From contig JAJRWK010000236.1 in NCBI GenBank assembly GCA_024276795.1, positions 1-39,347 on the forward strand: a stretch of 39,347 nucleotides of DNA, written 5' to 3'. This DNA comes from an archaeon. Lineage in GTDB: Archaea > Asgardarchaeota > Heimdallarchaeia > Heimdallarchaeales > JAJRWK01. The translations under genes were made by a program, and so were the position numbers. This document shows, piece after piece, positions 27,772 to 36,968 of the stretch. Each line of letters begins with the position of its first letter. Within the stretch, counting starts at the first letter, position 1. A model generated the notes under the pieces. That model made no database searches, was not told the DNA's origin, and saw only the letters and a list, made by a program, of their open reading frames with translations.

Positions 27772-28671
27772 ATGATTTCAGAAACTAAAACCATTCAAGA
27801 ATCTGCGTTGCATTTCCGCTTAAGGTGGTTGAAGAAGCAGATACGCTTGATTGTCCTAATGACATGGAGAAATTTACAGGTTGATTTTGCTTATAAGTTC
27901 CAACTCTTAGTTGATCTTTCTTGGATTGCGATCGATATTGCAATTTTCACGATTTGGGGGGGATTGATAGGAGAGGCAGGAGGAGACACGGGCCTAGATG
28001 CCACTACGTATTTATTAGTAACTGTTACATTTTGGGTCTGGCTAGGAAAGGCCTATGATGACACAATTTTGGCTCTCCAAGATGAGGCATCCAGAGGAAC
28101 CATTGGGTATTTGGTTACTAATAATATATCGGTAAATACGATTTTAGTCGCCCGATTTGTTGCCAGCACGATTAAGACAACTATTGTCACGTTCTTTATT
28201 TTGATTCCTAGTTTGGCATTGTTCGGAGTTGTTGATCTTGGCTCGATTTCCTTACAAGCGGGGATTATTGTGCTTTTGTCGTTTTTCATCTCATGGTTAT
28301 TCATGTTGGCGTTTTCAACCCTGGTAGCGAGTTTAACGATTGTTTTTAAGAGAATTGGCGCACTTGCAGGCATGTTACATGCAGGATTGAAGATTGCTTC
28401 GGGATACTATTTCCCTCTGTCAAGGTTCCTAGGAGACGATGTACATCCTCTCGTGAGAGGGTTGATCAAGATTAGCTTTCTTCTCCCAACGACTCAAGGC
28501 GCAGAGATCACTCGACGTGTTCTTGGAGGCGGTAACTATAGCGTTGCAACGTTGTTGACGCGTCTCATGGGATTGCTTATTGGAACTGTTCTAATGATTG
28601 TCCTAGCTTTTTTGGTTGTCTATCGCCTTACGAATCTCTCACGTTATTGGGGAACGCTCGAGCAATACTAG
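27772..28671 (+). CDS. ABC-2 type transporter permease
   Basis: Six-TM permease; immediately upstream of an ABC ATPase gene. Confidence 0.85.
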   Translation: MISETKTIQESALHFRLRWLKKQIRLIVLMTWRNLQVDFAYKFQLLVDLSWIAIDIAIFTIWGGLIGEAGGDTGLDATTYLLVTVTFWVWLGKAYDDTILALQDEASRGTIGYLVTNNISVNTILVARFVASTIKTTIVTFFILIPSLALFGVVDLGSISLQAGIIVLLSFFISWLFMLAFSTLVASLTIVFKRIGALAGMLHAGLKIASGYYFPLSRFLGDDVHPLVRGLIKISFLLPTTQGAEITRRVLGGGNYSVATLLTRLMGLLIGTVLMIVLAFLVVYRLTNLSRYWGTLEQY

Positions 28672-28687
28672 GAGGGGTTAATAGAAC

Positions 28688-29785
28688 ATGAGTAAAGAAG
28701 AAAATGCAATCATTGCCAGAAAACTATCAAAGCGATTCCCCCGAAAGGTTTTTCCTCGTCTTGAATATTTTGATGTGCTTCGAGACGTCTCATTTTCTAT
28801 CAAAAAGGGAGAGAGAGTAGCCCTTATTGGAAGCAACGGTAGTGGGAAAACAACGCTACTAAAAACAATGGCTACAATTTATTTGCCAGATTCTGGTGAC
28901 CTTCTAATCAATGGTTATGATGTGTACAAGCACGCGGAGAAAATTGCAAGCCATACTACTCTTATTTCTCCGGCGCTGGACTTTCAGAAAAAACTCACGT
29001 TGCGGCAAACGTTGAGGTTCTTCCATTCAATTCAGGCACCATACGGAGAGCTTGATATTGCCTTGGATTTTTTAAAACGGATGCACATGGAGTATCTTCT
29101 TGACAAACGGTTGGAAAGCTTTTCAGAAGGGCAAAAAGCGATTACTCGGATTGCGATTGGGATGATGAAAAATCCGGATATCTTTTTCCTAGACGAGATC
29201 ACGACAGGGCTTGATGTCAATAGAAAGGAAGACTTAGTTGACTTTTTGAAGGAAAATATTTCTTCGGAGCAGACTATTGTTATGGTTGACCATGATCCTC
29301 TAATAGTTGAGCGTATTTGTGATAGTTATATCCTTCTTTCTCGGGGAGTTGTTGTTAAACAGGGGCGAGCGAAAGATATTGGTAAAGAATTGGCTTACAA
29401 GTATGAAGTTATGGTCATAATGAAGGATAGGCCTGAGTTTGATGAAATTGTCATGTTGTTTCCAGACCAAGCAGATGACGTTTTGATTGACGGTCACGTG
29501 GTTTATTTCCGAGCGGAAGATGAAGATGAATTGTATTCCATTATTGAAAGACTTCGTCTGAATAGAGAAACCATTACTAAATATGTGGTTTCACTTGTGG
29601 ACTTATCAAACATTTATCATGCGTTAAAACCAGAGACAATTAACGAGATCCGTACGGTTGAAGACGAAAAAGGTTTACCCGAGAGAACACCTACTTTTGA
29701 TGAACTACAAGAAATCATTCGTCTCTTTGGGATTATGATTGATACGAAATCTGGGGTAAAGATACCGCCTCGAAAGCTACCCTAA
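28688..29785 (+). CDS. ABC transporter ATP-binding protein with C-terminal extension
   Basis: Walker A GSNGSGKTTLLK, signature SFSEGQKA, Walker B DIFFLDEITTGLD, MVDHD switch. Confidence 0.95.
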   Translation: MSKEENAIIARKLSKRFPRKVFPRLEYFDVLRDVSFSIKKGERVALIGSNGSGKTTLLKTMATIYLPDSGDLLINGYDVYKHAEKIASHTTLISPALDFQKKLTLRQTLRFFHSIQAPYGELDIALDFLKRMHMEYLLDKRLESFSEGQKAITRIAIGMMKNPDIFFLDEITTGLDVNRKEDLVDFLKENISSEQTIVMVDHDPLIVERICDSYILLSRGVVVKQGRAKDIGKELAYKYEVMVIMKDRPEFDEIVMLFPDQADDVLIDGHVVYFRAEDEDELYSIIERLRLNRETITKYVVSLVDLSNIYHALKPETINEIRTVEDEKGLPERTPTFDELQEIIRLFGIMIDTKSGVKIPPRKLP

Positions 29786-29871
29786 TGATTAGTTCTCAAC
29801 AAGGAGATAGTGACGTTTTCCTTAGGTACGATATTTAAAGTAACAACTCTAAAAAAGATCAAAAGGAAGTA

Positions 29872-30627
29872 GTGACAAGATTGGTTGTAGGTAGTATGTC
29901 TGTGCCCGTGTCGACAGATCACTCTGGTTATCCCGCGTTCAAACTTGTTGTGCATGGTCCCGCCGGTGTTGGAAAAACAACGGTACTGAGAGTTTTGGGA
30001 GCTCTCAAGAAAATAGAGGATCCACCTAAATTAGCAAGTGAATTGGCCTCTATTGAAGCCCCCTCTGGTGAAACACTTTTTTTCGATAAGATAACATTTC
30101 ACGCGGGGGAATTTGACTTAGAGAAGGGGAGCGGTGTGAGGCTTCATGTTTGGGCAACTGCGGGAGCAAAACACCATATCCAGCAACGAAAAATTACCAT
30201 GGAAGGCGCAGATGGAATTATTTTATTACTTTCACCATTTCAAAAAGATCTTCAAGATAATCGAGAAGTGATTGACGAGGTTTCTGCTTTCCTGCCGAAG
30301 CTCCCGTTACAGATTTTGATAAACAAGGCAGATAGCGTAAGTAGACAAGAGTTGCTGGAAACCACCGATGAAATAATGAACTATGCTAGTGAGAAAGGAC
30401 TCAGCTCTATCGAAGAACCGATTGCGGTTAGTGTGCTACATGCAACTCGTGATCTTTTAGCATTACTTAGTAGCCCTAATGTCTATCAGTGCCTTACTAT
30501 TGAAAAGCGACTTAAGAGAGAATGCCGCCCCGAGAGCATGGATCTAATCGCGAAAGGGTTTCGCCTCGTAGCTTACCAGGCGATTCTTAATCGACTTCGT
30601 CATTCGTCTTCTGCTGGTTCGAAATAA
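29872..30627 (+). CDS. Divergent small GTPase-like protein (Arf/Rag/MglA-like)
   Basis: G1 GPAGVGKTT, G3-like VWATAGA, G4 INKAD; 251 aa, start codon uncertain. Confidence 0.8.
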   Translation: MTRLVVGSMSVPVSTDHSGYPAFKLVVHGPAGVGKTTVLRVLGALKKIEDPPKLASELASIEAPSGETLFFDKITFHAGEFDLEKGSGVRLHVWATAGAKHHIQQRKITMEGADGIILLLSPFQKDLQDNREVIDEVSAFLPKLPLQILINKADSVSRQELLETTDEIMNYASEKGLSSIEEPIAVSVLHATRDLLALLSSPNVYQCLTIEKRLKRECRPESMDLIAKGFRLVAYQAILNRLRHSSSAGSK

Positions 30628-30733
30628 TACTTTTCTGCGAAAAATTTGTAATTCAAGAAGAAAGTGTTCGAACGCTACTTATTTAATCCGCAGTCTCTGA
30701 GAACTGCTTAGATATATTTCATGGTGTAATCAG

Positions 30734-31168
30734 ATGACTACTGGCAGAGATGTACCTCCAGACCTTTTAATAGAAGAGCTTACCACACGCCTAAAAGAGC
30801 TACCCGAGATCCAGCCTCCAGAATGGGCAAAATATGTGAAGTTAGGGGTGCACAAAGAACTTCCCCCGGAGAATCCGGATTGGTGGTATGTCCGTGCAGC
30901 TTCAGTACTCAGAAAGATCTATTTACGCGGGCCAATAGGCGTTCAGAGGCTCAGGCTTGAGTATGGCGGACTAAGGAATCGCGGTGTGAAACCGGAGCAC
31001 TTCTACCGAGGAAGTGGCAATGTTTTGAGAAAAATCTTGCAGCAATTAGAGAAAGCAGAGCTAGTGTCTAGGGATCAATCTGGAAAGGGCAGAATAATCA
31101 GCCCAACCGGGATGAAATTTGTGGACAATGCCGCCCGTGAAGTTGCATTAAAAGTAATGTCTGTTTAA
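30734..31168 (+). CDS. rps19e: Ribosomal protein S19e
   Basis: PEWAKYVKLGVHKELPPENPDWWYVRAASVLRKIYLRGPIGVQRLRLEYGGLRNRGVKPEHF. Confidence 0.97.
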   Translation: MTTGRDVPPDLLIEELTTRLKELPEIQPPEWAKYVKLGVHKELPPENPDWWYVRAASVLRKIYLRGPIGVQRLRLEYGGLRNRGVKPEHFYRGSGNVLRKILQQLEKAELVSRDQSGKGRIISPTGMKFVDNAAREVALKVMSV

Positions 31169-31290
31169 AAAATGGTTACTTGCCCGATCTAGAGTCAAAG
31201 GACGAGCTTATTTCGTCTCTTTTGCCCCATCAAAAAAAATATGTTACAATGAATGTATAACTCCAGTAGTAAAGACTCAAGGGGAAGAAA

Positions 31291-31626
31291 ATGAACGATG
31301 ATGAATTAGAAGCAATTCGCCAGCGAAAGTTGGCGGCCTTACAAGAACAGGCTCTTCGGAAGCAACAAGAAGAAGAGAGAAGACAACAGGCTGAGGCACA
31401 GATCCAAGCAATTCTCCGAGGCGTACTTACAGAAGAGGCAAGGGCAAGATTACAAAACATCAAACTTGTAAAGCCGGAGCTAGCACAAGCAGTTGAATAC
31501 CAGTTGGCAACGCTTGCTCAATCTGGCCGACTGCAGGGCAAGATTACCGACGATCAGCTCAAGGCATTACTAAAGCAAATTCAAGAGAAAAAAAGAGAGA
31601 CAAAAATAAGATTCAAGAGGGTCTAA
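31291..31626 (+). CDS. PDCD5-family DNA-binding protein
   Basis: DDELEAIRQRKLAALQEQA...ILRGVLTEEARARLQNIKLVKPELAQAVEYQLATLAQSGRLQGKITDDQLKALL. Confidence 0.97.
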   Translation: MNDDELEAIRQRKLAALQEQALRKQQEEERRQQAEAQIQAILRGVLTEEARARLQNIKLVKPELAQAVEYQLATLAQSGRLQGKITDDQLKALLKQIQEKKRETKIRFKRV

Positions 31627-31627
31627 A

Positions 31628-31783
31628 ATGGCAACCCATAAGCTATACCACAGAAAAAAGCGTTACGCACACGAAATGAAGAAAAATTCGCCCATTCCTA
31701 CGTGGCTCACACTTAAGACTAGCAGAAGGCTTAGGTCCAAGAGCTACGCGAGGAATTGGAGAAACTCTAGGATAAAGCGATAA
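31628..31783 (+). CDS. rpl39e: Ribosomal protein L39e (51 aa; missed by the ORF track)
   Basis: MATHKLYHRKKRYAHEMKKNSPIPTWLTLKTSRRLRSKSYARNWRNSRIKR. Confidence 0.97.
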   Translation: MATHKLYHRKKRYAHEMKKNSPIPTWLTLKTSRRLRSKSYARNWRNSRIKR

Positions 31784-31814
31784 GCGTTTCGAAAAAGAGT
31801 TGGAAGTGATCTAA

Positions 31815-32192
31815 ATGGTCGAGATTATTGAAAGAAGAGAAGGAGTAGTGGTTCCTTTTTATCCACGACTTAACCATATTCCCCGTACCCGCAGAGCCAA
31901 GCGAGCTATTGGGATTTTACGAGAATACGCGAGTCGTCATCTGCATGCAGACATGGACAAAATCCTCATTGATGAGAAGGTCAATCAGTACATTTGGAAT
32001 CGGGGAAGGGAAAAACCACCTCGTAAAATCATTATTGATATGACAAAAGATGATGAAGGATACGTTGAGATTTATCTTGCTGGCGAACAAGCCGTTCAGC
32101 CAGTTGAAGTTGCAGAGATAGAAGCGCCAGTTGGTCCTGAAGAGCCAATCGAGCCGGAAGAGGAAGAAGAAGAGGAAGAAGAAGAGGATTAG
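31815..32192 (+). CDS. rpl31e: Ribosomal protein L31e with acidic C-terminal tail
   Basis: VVVPFYPRLNHIPRTRRAKRAIGILREYASRHLHADMDKILIDEKVNQYIWNRGREKPPRKI. Confidence 0.96.
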   Translation: MVEIIERREGVVVPFYPRLNHIPRTRRAKRAIGILREYASRHLHADMDKILIDEKVNQYIWNRGREKPPRKIIIDMTKDDEGYVEIYLAGEQAVQPVEVAEIEAPVGPEEPIEPEEEEEEEEEED

Positions 32193-32244
32193 TCTTCTTC
32201 ATCCATCTTATTTTTTTTATCAAATAACTTGGGGAGAATAAACT

Positions 32245-32922
32245 GTGCCAGATATTGTTCGTGTTACTATCAAAGGAAATGAAAATGTGGGCTTGTTCGC
32301 GACGGTCTGGGATAACTTGTTGATTATTCCCCCAGAAACAAAACCATCTACAATTTCTCTTTTGAAAGAAACACTTCAAGTGGAAAATGTGGAGCAGACC
32401 ACAATAGCAGAAACTTCATTATTAGGGATTTTCGTAGTCATGAATAGAAGCGGTATTGTTCTTCCGCACACAATTACGCCTCACGAATTAGCGTTTTTCA
32501 AATCTATTGGAAAGCAGTATGGAAGAAATGTCTCTGTTGTTTCAGATACAATCACTGCGATGGGAAACACTATTCTTGCAACAGATAAGAAAGCGATTGT
32601 TAGCCCTAATTTCTCAAAGGAAGCGATTGAGATCATCTCCGATACGTTAGATGTCGAGACGGTTCCAGAATTACTTGTAAGCTCGCCCCTTGTAGGCTCG
32701 GTTGCATATTCCACCTCCAAAGGAACTCTTCTTCATCCTTTGGCAACTAGAGATGACATCCATTTTATTGAGCATGAACTGGGAACTCAAGTAGACATCA
32801 CAACTGTAAATCGAGGGGTGCCGTATCCCCACAGCGGTATTATTGCGACACCTAGGGGTGCCGCAGTCGGGAGTAGTACAACAGGTCCTGAAACCCTCCG
32901 GATCTACCAAGTACTGTTTTGA
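32245..32922 (+). CDS. eif6: Translation initiation factor aIF6
   Basis: Repeated pentein-type modules; VPDIVRVTIKGNENVGLFATVWDNLLIIP; conserved position after L39e/L31e. Confidence 0.95.
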   Translation: MPDIVRVTIKGNENVGLFATVWDNLLIIPPETKPSTISLLKETLQVENVEQTTIAETSLLGIFVVMNRSGIVLPHTITPHELAFFKSIGKQYGRNVSVVSDTITAMGNTILATDKKAIVSPNFSKEAIEIISDTLDVETVPELLVSSPLVGSVAYSTSKGTLLHPLATRDDIHFIEHELGTQVDITTVNRGVPYPHSGIIATPRGAAVGSSTTGPETLRIYQVLF

Positions 32923-32937
32923 TTAATTGGGGAAAGA

Positions 32938-34050
32938 TTAGAGGTCCGGGAAGGTCAGTTCTCCTTTTTTTGCGATCTCAATCAAGAGCGGGACAACGTC
33001 CTGATAGTCTCCAACGATTCCATAGTTGGCGACGGAAAAGATTGGTGCTTCGCTATCTTTGTTTATGGCAATAATATACTTGCTTTCCTTCATGCCTGCG
33101 AGGTGTTGAATGGCTCCGGAAATACCAATAGCGAAATAATAATCAGGACGCACAATTGTTCCTGTTTGCCCAACTTGGTGTTTTGAGGAGATATATCCGG
33201 CTTCTACCGCTCCTCTGCTCGCCCCAAGTTCGGCCTTATAGCCCTTTTCTCGCAGGATTTGCACGAGCTCTCGCAGTAGCTTGAAGCCTTCTTCTCCGAC
33301 GCCTCGGCCACCAGAAATGATGATCTTAGCACCTTTAAGGTCAACTTGTTCGCCTTCAGCAATATGAACATCAACCACTTCGACTAAGAAGTCTTCAGAT
33401 TTGAAATCAATAGCGAATTCAATGATTTCACCAGTCCTTGTTGTATCTTTTGGCAGTGGTTTGAAAACACCAGGTCGAGCAGAAGCCATTTGGGGATATG
33501 TCCATGGTCCCAGAATTGTGGCGAGTTTTGATTCTCCAAAACTTGGGCGTATCATTCGAAGAACTTTTTCGAAACGTTGTTTTCTTCTTCTATTCACGTA
33601 TTCTCCGACGTCAAACATGGTACAATCTGCAGAGAGTCCGGTATGCACTCTTGCTGCGACTCGAGGAGCAAGTTCTCTCCCAAAAGTAGTGGCTCCAAAA
33701 AGAAACGCTTCTGGTTTTAGTTTTTCAATGACAGAAGTAATTACTCGAGTGTAGGGGAGGACAGAGAAGGTTTCTAATTTGGGATCATCCACAATAACGA
33801 CCCTATCTGCACCGTGGTGAATGAGATCTTCAGCGAATTGTTTGACGTTATGTCCGATGAGCACACTAGTAAGGTGGGTTTCTAATTTGTCGGCAATTTC
33901 TCTTCCAATACCTAGGAGTTCGTATGCCACATCATGGGGGAAGCCTTCTGGAGTGATTTGCCCCCAGACGAATACGCCTCGTGCACCCTTGCGGAAGTCC
34001 ACGGTCTTAATCTCATTACTGATATTTTTTGACGCATTGTTTGAACTCAT
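32938..34050 (-). CDS. etfA: Electron transfer flavoprotein alpha subunit (FixB-like)
   Basis: KIIISGGRGVGEEGFKLL...ELGASRGAVEAGYISSKHQVGQTGTIVRPDYYFAIGISGAIQHLAGMKESKYIIAINKDSEAPIF. Confidence 0.96.
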   Translation of the reverse strand: MSSNNASKNISNEIKTVDFRKGARGVFVWGQITPEGFPHDVAYELLGIGREIADKLETHLTSVLIGHNVKQFAEDLIHHGADRVVIVDDPKLETFSVLPYTRVITSVIEKLKPEAFLFGATTFGRELAPRVAARVHTGLSADCTMFDVGEYVNRRRKQRFEKVLRMIRPSFGESKLATILGPWTYPQMASARPGVFKPLPKDTTRTGEIIEFAIDFKSEDFLVEVVDVHIAEGEQVDLKGAKIIISGGRGVGEEGFKLLRELVQILREKGYKAELGASRGAVEAGYISSKHQVGQTGTIVRPDYYFAIGISGAIQHLAGMKESKYIIAINKDSEAPIFSVANYGIVGDYQDVVPLLIEIAKKGELTFPDL

Positions 34051-34053
34051 TCT

Positions 34054-34881
34054 TCACACCTCTGTTTTTTCCTCTTCTACTTGTGGAGACGCAATAGCTT
34101 GGAGGAGGTGTTCGACTTTCTCTTCCACGGTTTCGCCTTCCATGAATTGACACGGGGGTCGGTCGTGGGTTACATTCTTTACTCTCCAGACAATGGTGGG
34201 GGAGCCGATTAGACCGACCTCATCGTCTTTCAACCCGATGTCTGCGACAGAATATGTTTTGATTTCTTTTTTACGAGCTTGAATAGCATATTTTAGCCGT
34301 GGCCCCCGAGGGGTATTTGCGGTATTCGTAATTGTAAGAAGGCAAGGCAATGGTACTTTGTAAGTAATAGATCCACCTTCCAGAATTCTGTGAACGATAA
34401 GGTGATCACCCTTGTATTCAATCCCTTCTACATAGGATACATGCGGGAGCTCCATCCTTTCCGCGACTTGGGGACCAACGTGAGCAGTGTCTCCATCAAT
34501 TGTTTGAAGCCCTGCAAAAATAATGTCGAAATCGACGCCTAAAGTGTTTAGAAGTGCAGATAGGGCTTTGGCTGTGGCATATGTGTCTGAGCCAGCGAGC
34601 TTTCTGTCGGAAAGTAGTACAGCGTGATCAGCTCCCATTGAGAGAGCTTCTCTTAGAGATTGTTCAAAATTAGGAGGTCCCATGCTTGCAACCCAGATTT
34701 CAACTCGGTCTTCACCAATGGTATCCTTGAGTTGAAGTGCGGCTTCGAGGGCGTGCTTGCAGTAGGGATTCATCATGGAGGCAACAGAGCGATCCATCAG
34801 TCCTTCTTTGGTCGCCCTCATTTGTGATGGGATTGGAACTTGTTTGATTAGAACGCCGATTGTGAATTTTTTCTTAGTCAT
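34054..34881 (-). CDS. etfB: Electron transfer flavoprotein beta subunit (FixA-like)
   Basis: MNPYCKHALEAALQLKD...SMGADHAVLLSDRKLAGSDTYATAKALSALL...FDIIFAGLQTIDGDTAHVGPQVAE. Confidence 0.96.
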   Translation of the reverse strand: MTKKKFTIGVLIKQVPIPSQMRATKEGLMDRSVASMMNPYCKHALEAALQLKDTIGEDRVEIWVASMGPPNFEQSLREALSMGADHAVLLSDRKLAGSDTYATAKALSALLNTLGVDFDIIFAGLQTIDGDTAHVGPQVAERMELPHVSYVEGIEYKGDHLIVHRILEGGSITYKVPLPCLLTITNTANTPRGPRLKYAIQARKKEIKTYSVADIGLKDDEVGLIGSPTIVWRVKNVTHDRPPCQFMEGETVEEKVEHLLQAIASPQVEEEKTEV

Positions 34882-34889
34882 GACTTATT

Positions 34890-35207
34890 TCACCCAATTC
34901 TGTATTTTACTCCAAACGATCCCCGTGGATTAGTCCAAGAGACACTGCCTTGATCACACATGATAAAGCAGGTACCACATTCCACACAGTCTTCATACTG
35001 AAACTTAATTTCACCGTCAATGAGATTGTAACACCTGGTTGGGCAGCCATAGATGCACATGTGATGGGGGCAGTCTCGGCAGATATTCGGATCGATAGTG
35101 ATGTGAGAATTGTGTTCGGCGTCTGTGACATAGGTTACTTTGCCGAGCTTGTTTTTGATATCAATCTTTATTCGTTGAATTTTGGTATGCTCTTCTATTT
35201 TGCTCAT
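34890..35207 (-). CDS. fixX: FixX-like ferredoxin
   Basis: CRDCPHHMCIYGCPTRCYNLIDGEIKFQYEDCVECGTCFIMCDQGSVSWTNPRGSFGVKYRIG. Confidence 0.95.
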   Translation of the reverse strand: MSKIEEHTKIQRIKIDIKNKLGKVTYVTDAEHNSHITIDPNICRDCPHHMCIYGCPTRCYNLIDGEIKFQYEDCVECGTCFIMCDQGSVSWTNPRGSFGVKYRIG

Positions 35208-36184
35208 AATTGCCTCACCTGTAGTAAGTCGCGGAGGGTCGAAACGAGGCCTAGTTTCATACGTTTCATGTTGTGTCTGGCCATTTCAAGAATGTGTTTT
35301 CTTGGTTTGTTTTCTTCTCTAAGGAGCATCTCAGAAGTGCTCAAGATGTAGTCCGTATATTCCGAGTACAGCCTTGGATTTGCTTTGAATTTTTCTACAT
35401 TCTTGAATCTGATGAGGTTCTGCAATACATAGGTGTTCATGAGGTTCTTTTGATATGTTTCCAACATTCTTGCAGACGTGTCTCCTTGTTTTATAGCATT
35501 CCCTACAGCTTTTCCGGCTTCGATTCCCGATCGTATTGCGGGTGCGTTACCATTAATTACTAGGCCATTGCTGAAGCAGAAGCCAGCGGCATCCCCAACT
35601 ACAACATAACCATCTCCGAATAGAGGGGGCATCATGTGTAGTCCACCGGCAGGGACAAAATGTGCAGCATATTCAAGAAGGTCTGCATCACCAATGTATC
35701 GTTGGATACGTGGATGTTGCTTGAAGTATTCCAAAATATCGTAAGTGTGAACATTTGAAGGGAGAGTATCAAGTTCGACGACGATGCCTAAGGACAAGGA
35801 TTTCTTATTCGTGTAAAGAAATCCTCCTGAAATGATTCCGCTAGGTAGACCACCGATGAGAAACTCGAATGCTGCGCCTTCTCCAGAATTTACGCCAAAT
35901 CTCGTTTCGATTTCGTCACTTGGCATGTCAAGGACTTCTTTGATTCCAAGGTAGAAATGCTTCTTTTCAAAGGGAACGGTTGTTAGGCCAGAATTGATGA
36001 GAATTCGTGAGTTCGCTCCGTCGGCAACAATTACAGCCTTGCTTGAAAAATGATCGCCTTCCTGAATCAATCCTTTTACCTGGCCTTTTTCGATCCAGAG
36101 TTTTTCAATATTTATTCCCTCGTAAATGTCAGCTCCGGCATCTTTGGCTTGAGCGGCCATCCACTGATCAAATCCCGCACGCAA
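35204..36184 (-). CDS. fixC: FixC-like ETF:quinone oxidoreductase, C-terminal part (TTG start called after an in-frame TAA)
   Basis: LRAGFDQWMAAQAKDAGADIYEGI...VVGDAAGFCFSNGLVINGNAPAIRSGIEAGKAVGNA; overlaps fixX by 4 bp. Confidence 0.93.
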   Translation of the reverse strand: MRAGFDQWMAAQAKDAGADIYEGINIEKLWIEKGQVKGLIQEGDHFSSKAVIVADGANSRILINSGLTTVPFEKKHFYLGIKEVLDMPSDEIETRFGVNSGEGAAFEFLIGGLPSGIISGGFLYTNKKSLSLGIVVELDTLPSNVHTYDILEYFKQHPRIQRYIGDADLLEYAAHFVPAGGLHMMPPLFGDGYVVVGDAAGFCFSNGLVINGNAPAIRSGIEAGKAVGNAIKQGDTSARMLETYQKNLMNTYVLQNLIRFKNVEKFKANPRLYSEYTDYILSTSEMLLREENKPRKHILEMARHNMKRMKLGLVSTLRDLLQVRQL

Positions 36185-36208
36185 TATGCTAAATCCAATA
36201 TAGGGTTC

Positions 36209-36502
36209 TTAGCTCCATTCTTCAAAAAACCAATCAAAAATTAGAGAATTGCTCTCATTCAGCATTCCTATTTTCTTGGACACAATCGGGCGCTCCACCG
36301 GAGCTTTTTTCCACCAGTCTGGCTCGAGCAGTGCAAGATCATGACCCCATAGAACTCCTCCGGAGAGATTCTTGCTCCCGATAGGGGAGCCTCTATCGAT
36401 CAGCGCTACGCTTATCCCTTCTTTTGCTAATTGCCAAGCAGCAGCGGAACCTGCGGGGCCAGCTCCAATCACATAAACATCGTAATCTGAAATGTCATCC
36501 AT
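36209..36502 (-). CDS. fixC: FixC-like protein, N-terminal FAD-binding part, terminated by in-frame TAA
   Basis: DYDVYVIGAGPAGSAAAWQLAKEGISVALIDRGSPIGSKNLSGGVLWGHDL; same frame continues into 36208..35204. Confidence 0.93.
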   Translation of the reverse strand: MDDISDYDVYVIGAGPAGSAAAWQLAKEGISVALIDRGSPIGSKNLSGGVLWGHDLALLEPDWWKKAPVERPIVSKKIGMLNESNSLIFDWFFEEWS

Positions 36503-36732
36503 GCTTATCCACCAATTTGGGTCTTAATCAAGATTAACTAGCCCTTGATCTGCCATGCCAATGTTCCTCCAATTATGGAGGACGGAAATTTCAAGCTTGG
36601 CGGAGCTTTTAGGGCCGAAATATAGCCTACGACCGCGTAACTATTTTTTATTGATAAATATTCTCTTTCCAGAAGTGGATGGATTCCTTTATTCTTCACG
36701 TATTGCCTTCTTTCAGACAAGAAAGAAACTAG

Positions 36733-36820
36733 TGGAGCCCTGGGCGGGTCTTGAACCCGCGACCTCGTCCTTTTTGGAGAAAGATACCAAGGACGCGCTC
36801 TACCCCTGAGCTACCAGGGC
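36733..36820 (-). tRNA. tRNA-Thr(GGT) with a 13-nt intron at 36772-36784; CCA encoded
   Basis: GCCCTGG..GCTC AGGGGTAGA GC..CGTCC-TTGGTA[TCTTTCTCCAAAA]A-GGACG..GCGGG TTCAAGA CCCGC..CCAGGGC-T-CCA; U73 fits archaeal tRNA-Thr. Confidence 0.93.
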
Positions 36821-36968
36821 TGAAAGATCAAGCTGTTTTTTTCTAGTTAGCAAAAAAAATTTTCCATTCCAACGCGATTTGATTGGTGAGGAAAATATTT
36901 CCAGCCATGATCCCGATCGTGGGAGATGATTACTCTTTCTTTAGAGGGAATTGGTTATGCTAAATTCG

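Noticed and set aside
27470-27775. 101-aa plus-strand ORF in the long intergenic region
   Set aside because: No recognisable motif, overlaps an opposite-strand ORF of similar size, and ends inside the ABC permease start; insufficient support.
14791-36502. Global reassignment of TAA to a sense codon
   Set aside because: TAA is a credible terminator at the expected ends of many genes here (S19e, PDCD5, L39e, PAN, Sm-like, LipA, EtfA, SSB, RpoB C-terminus), so only context-dependent readthrough, mutation or error remain plausible.
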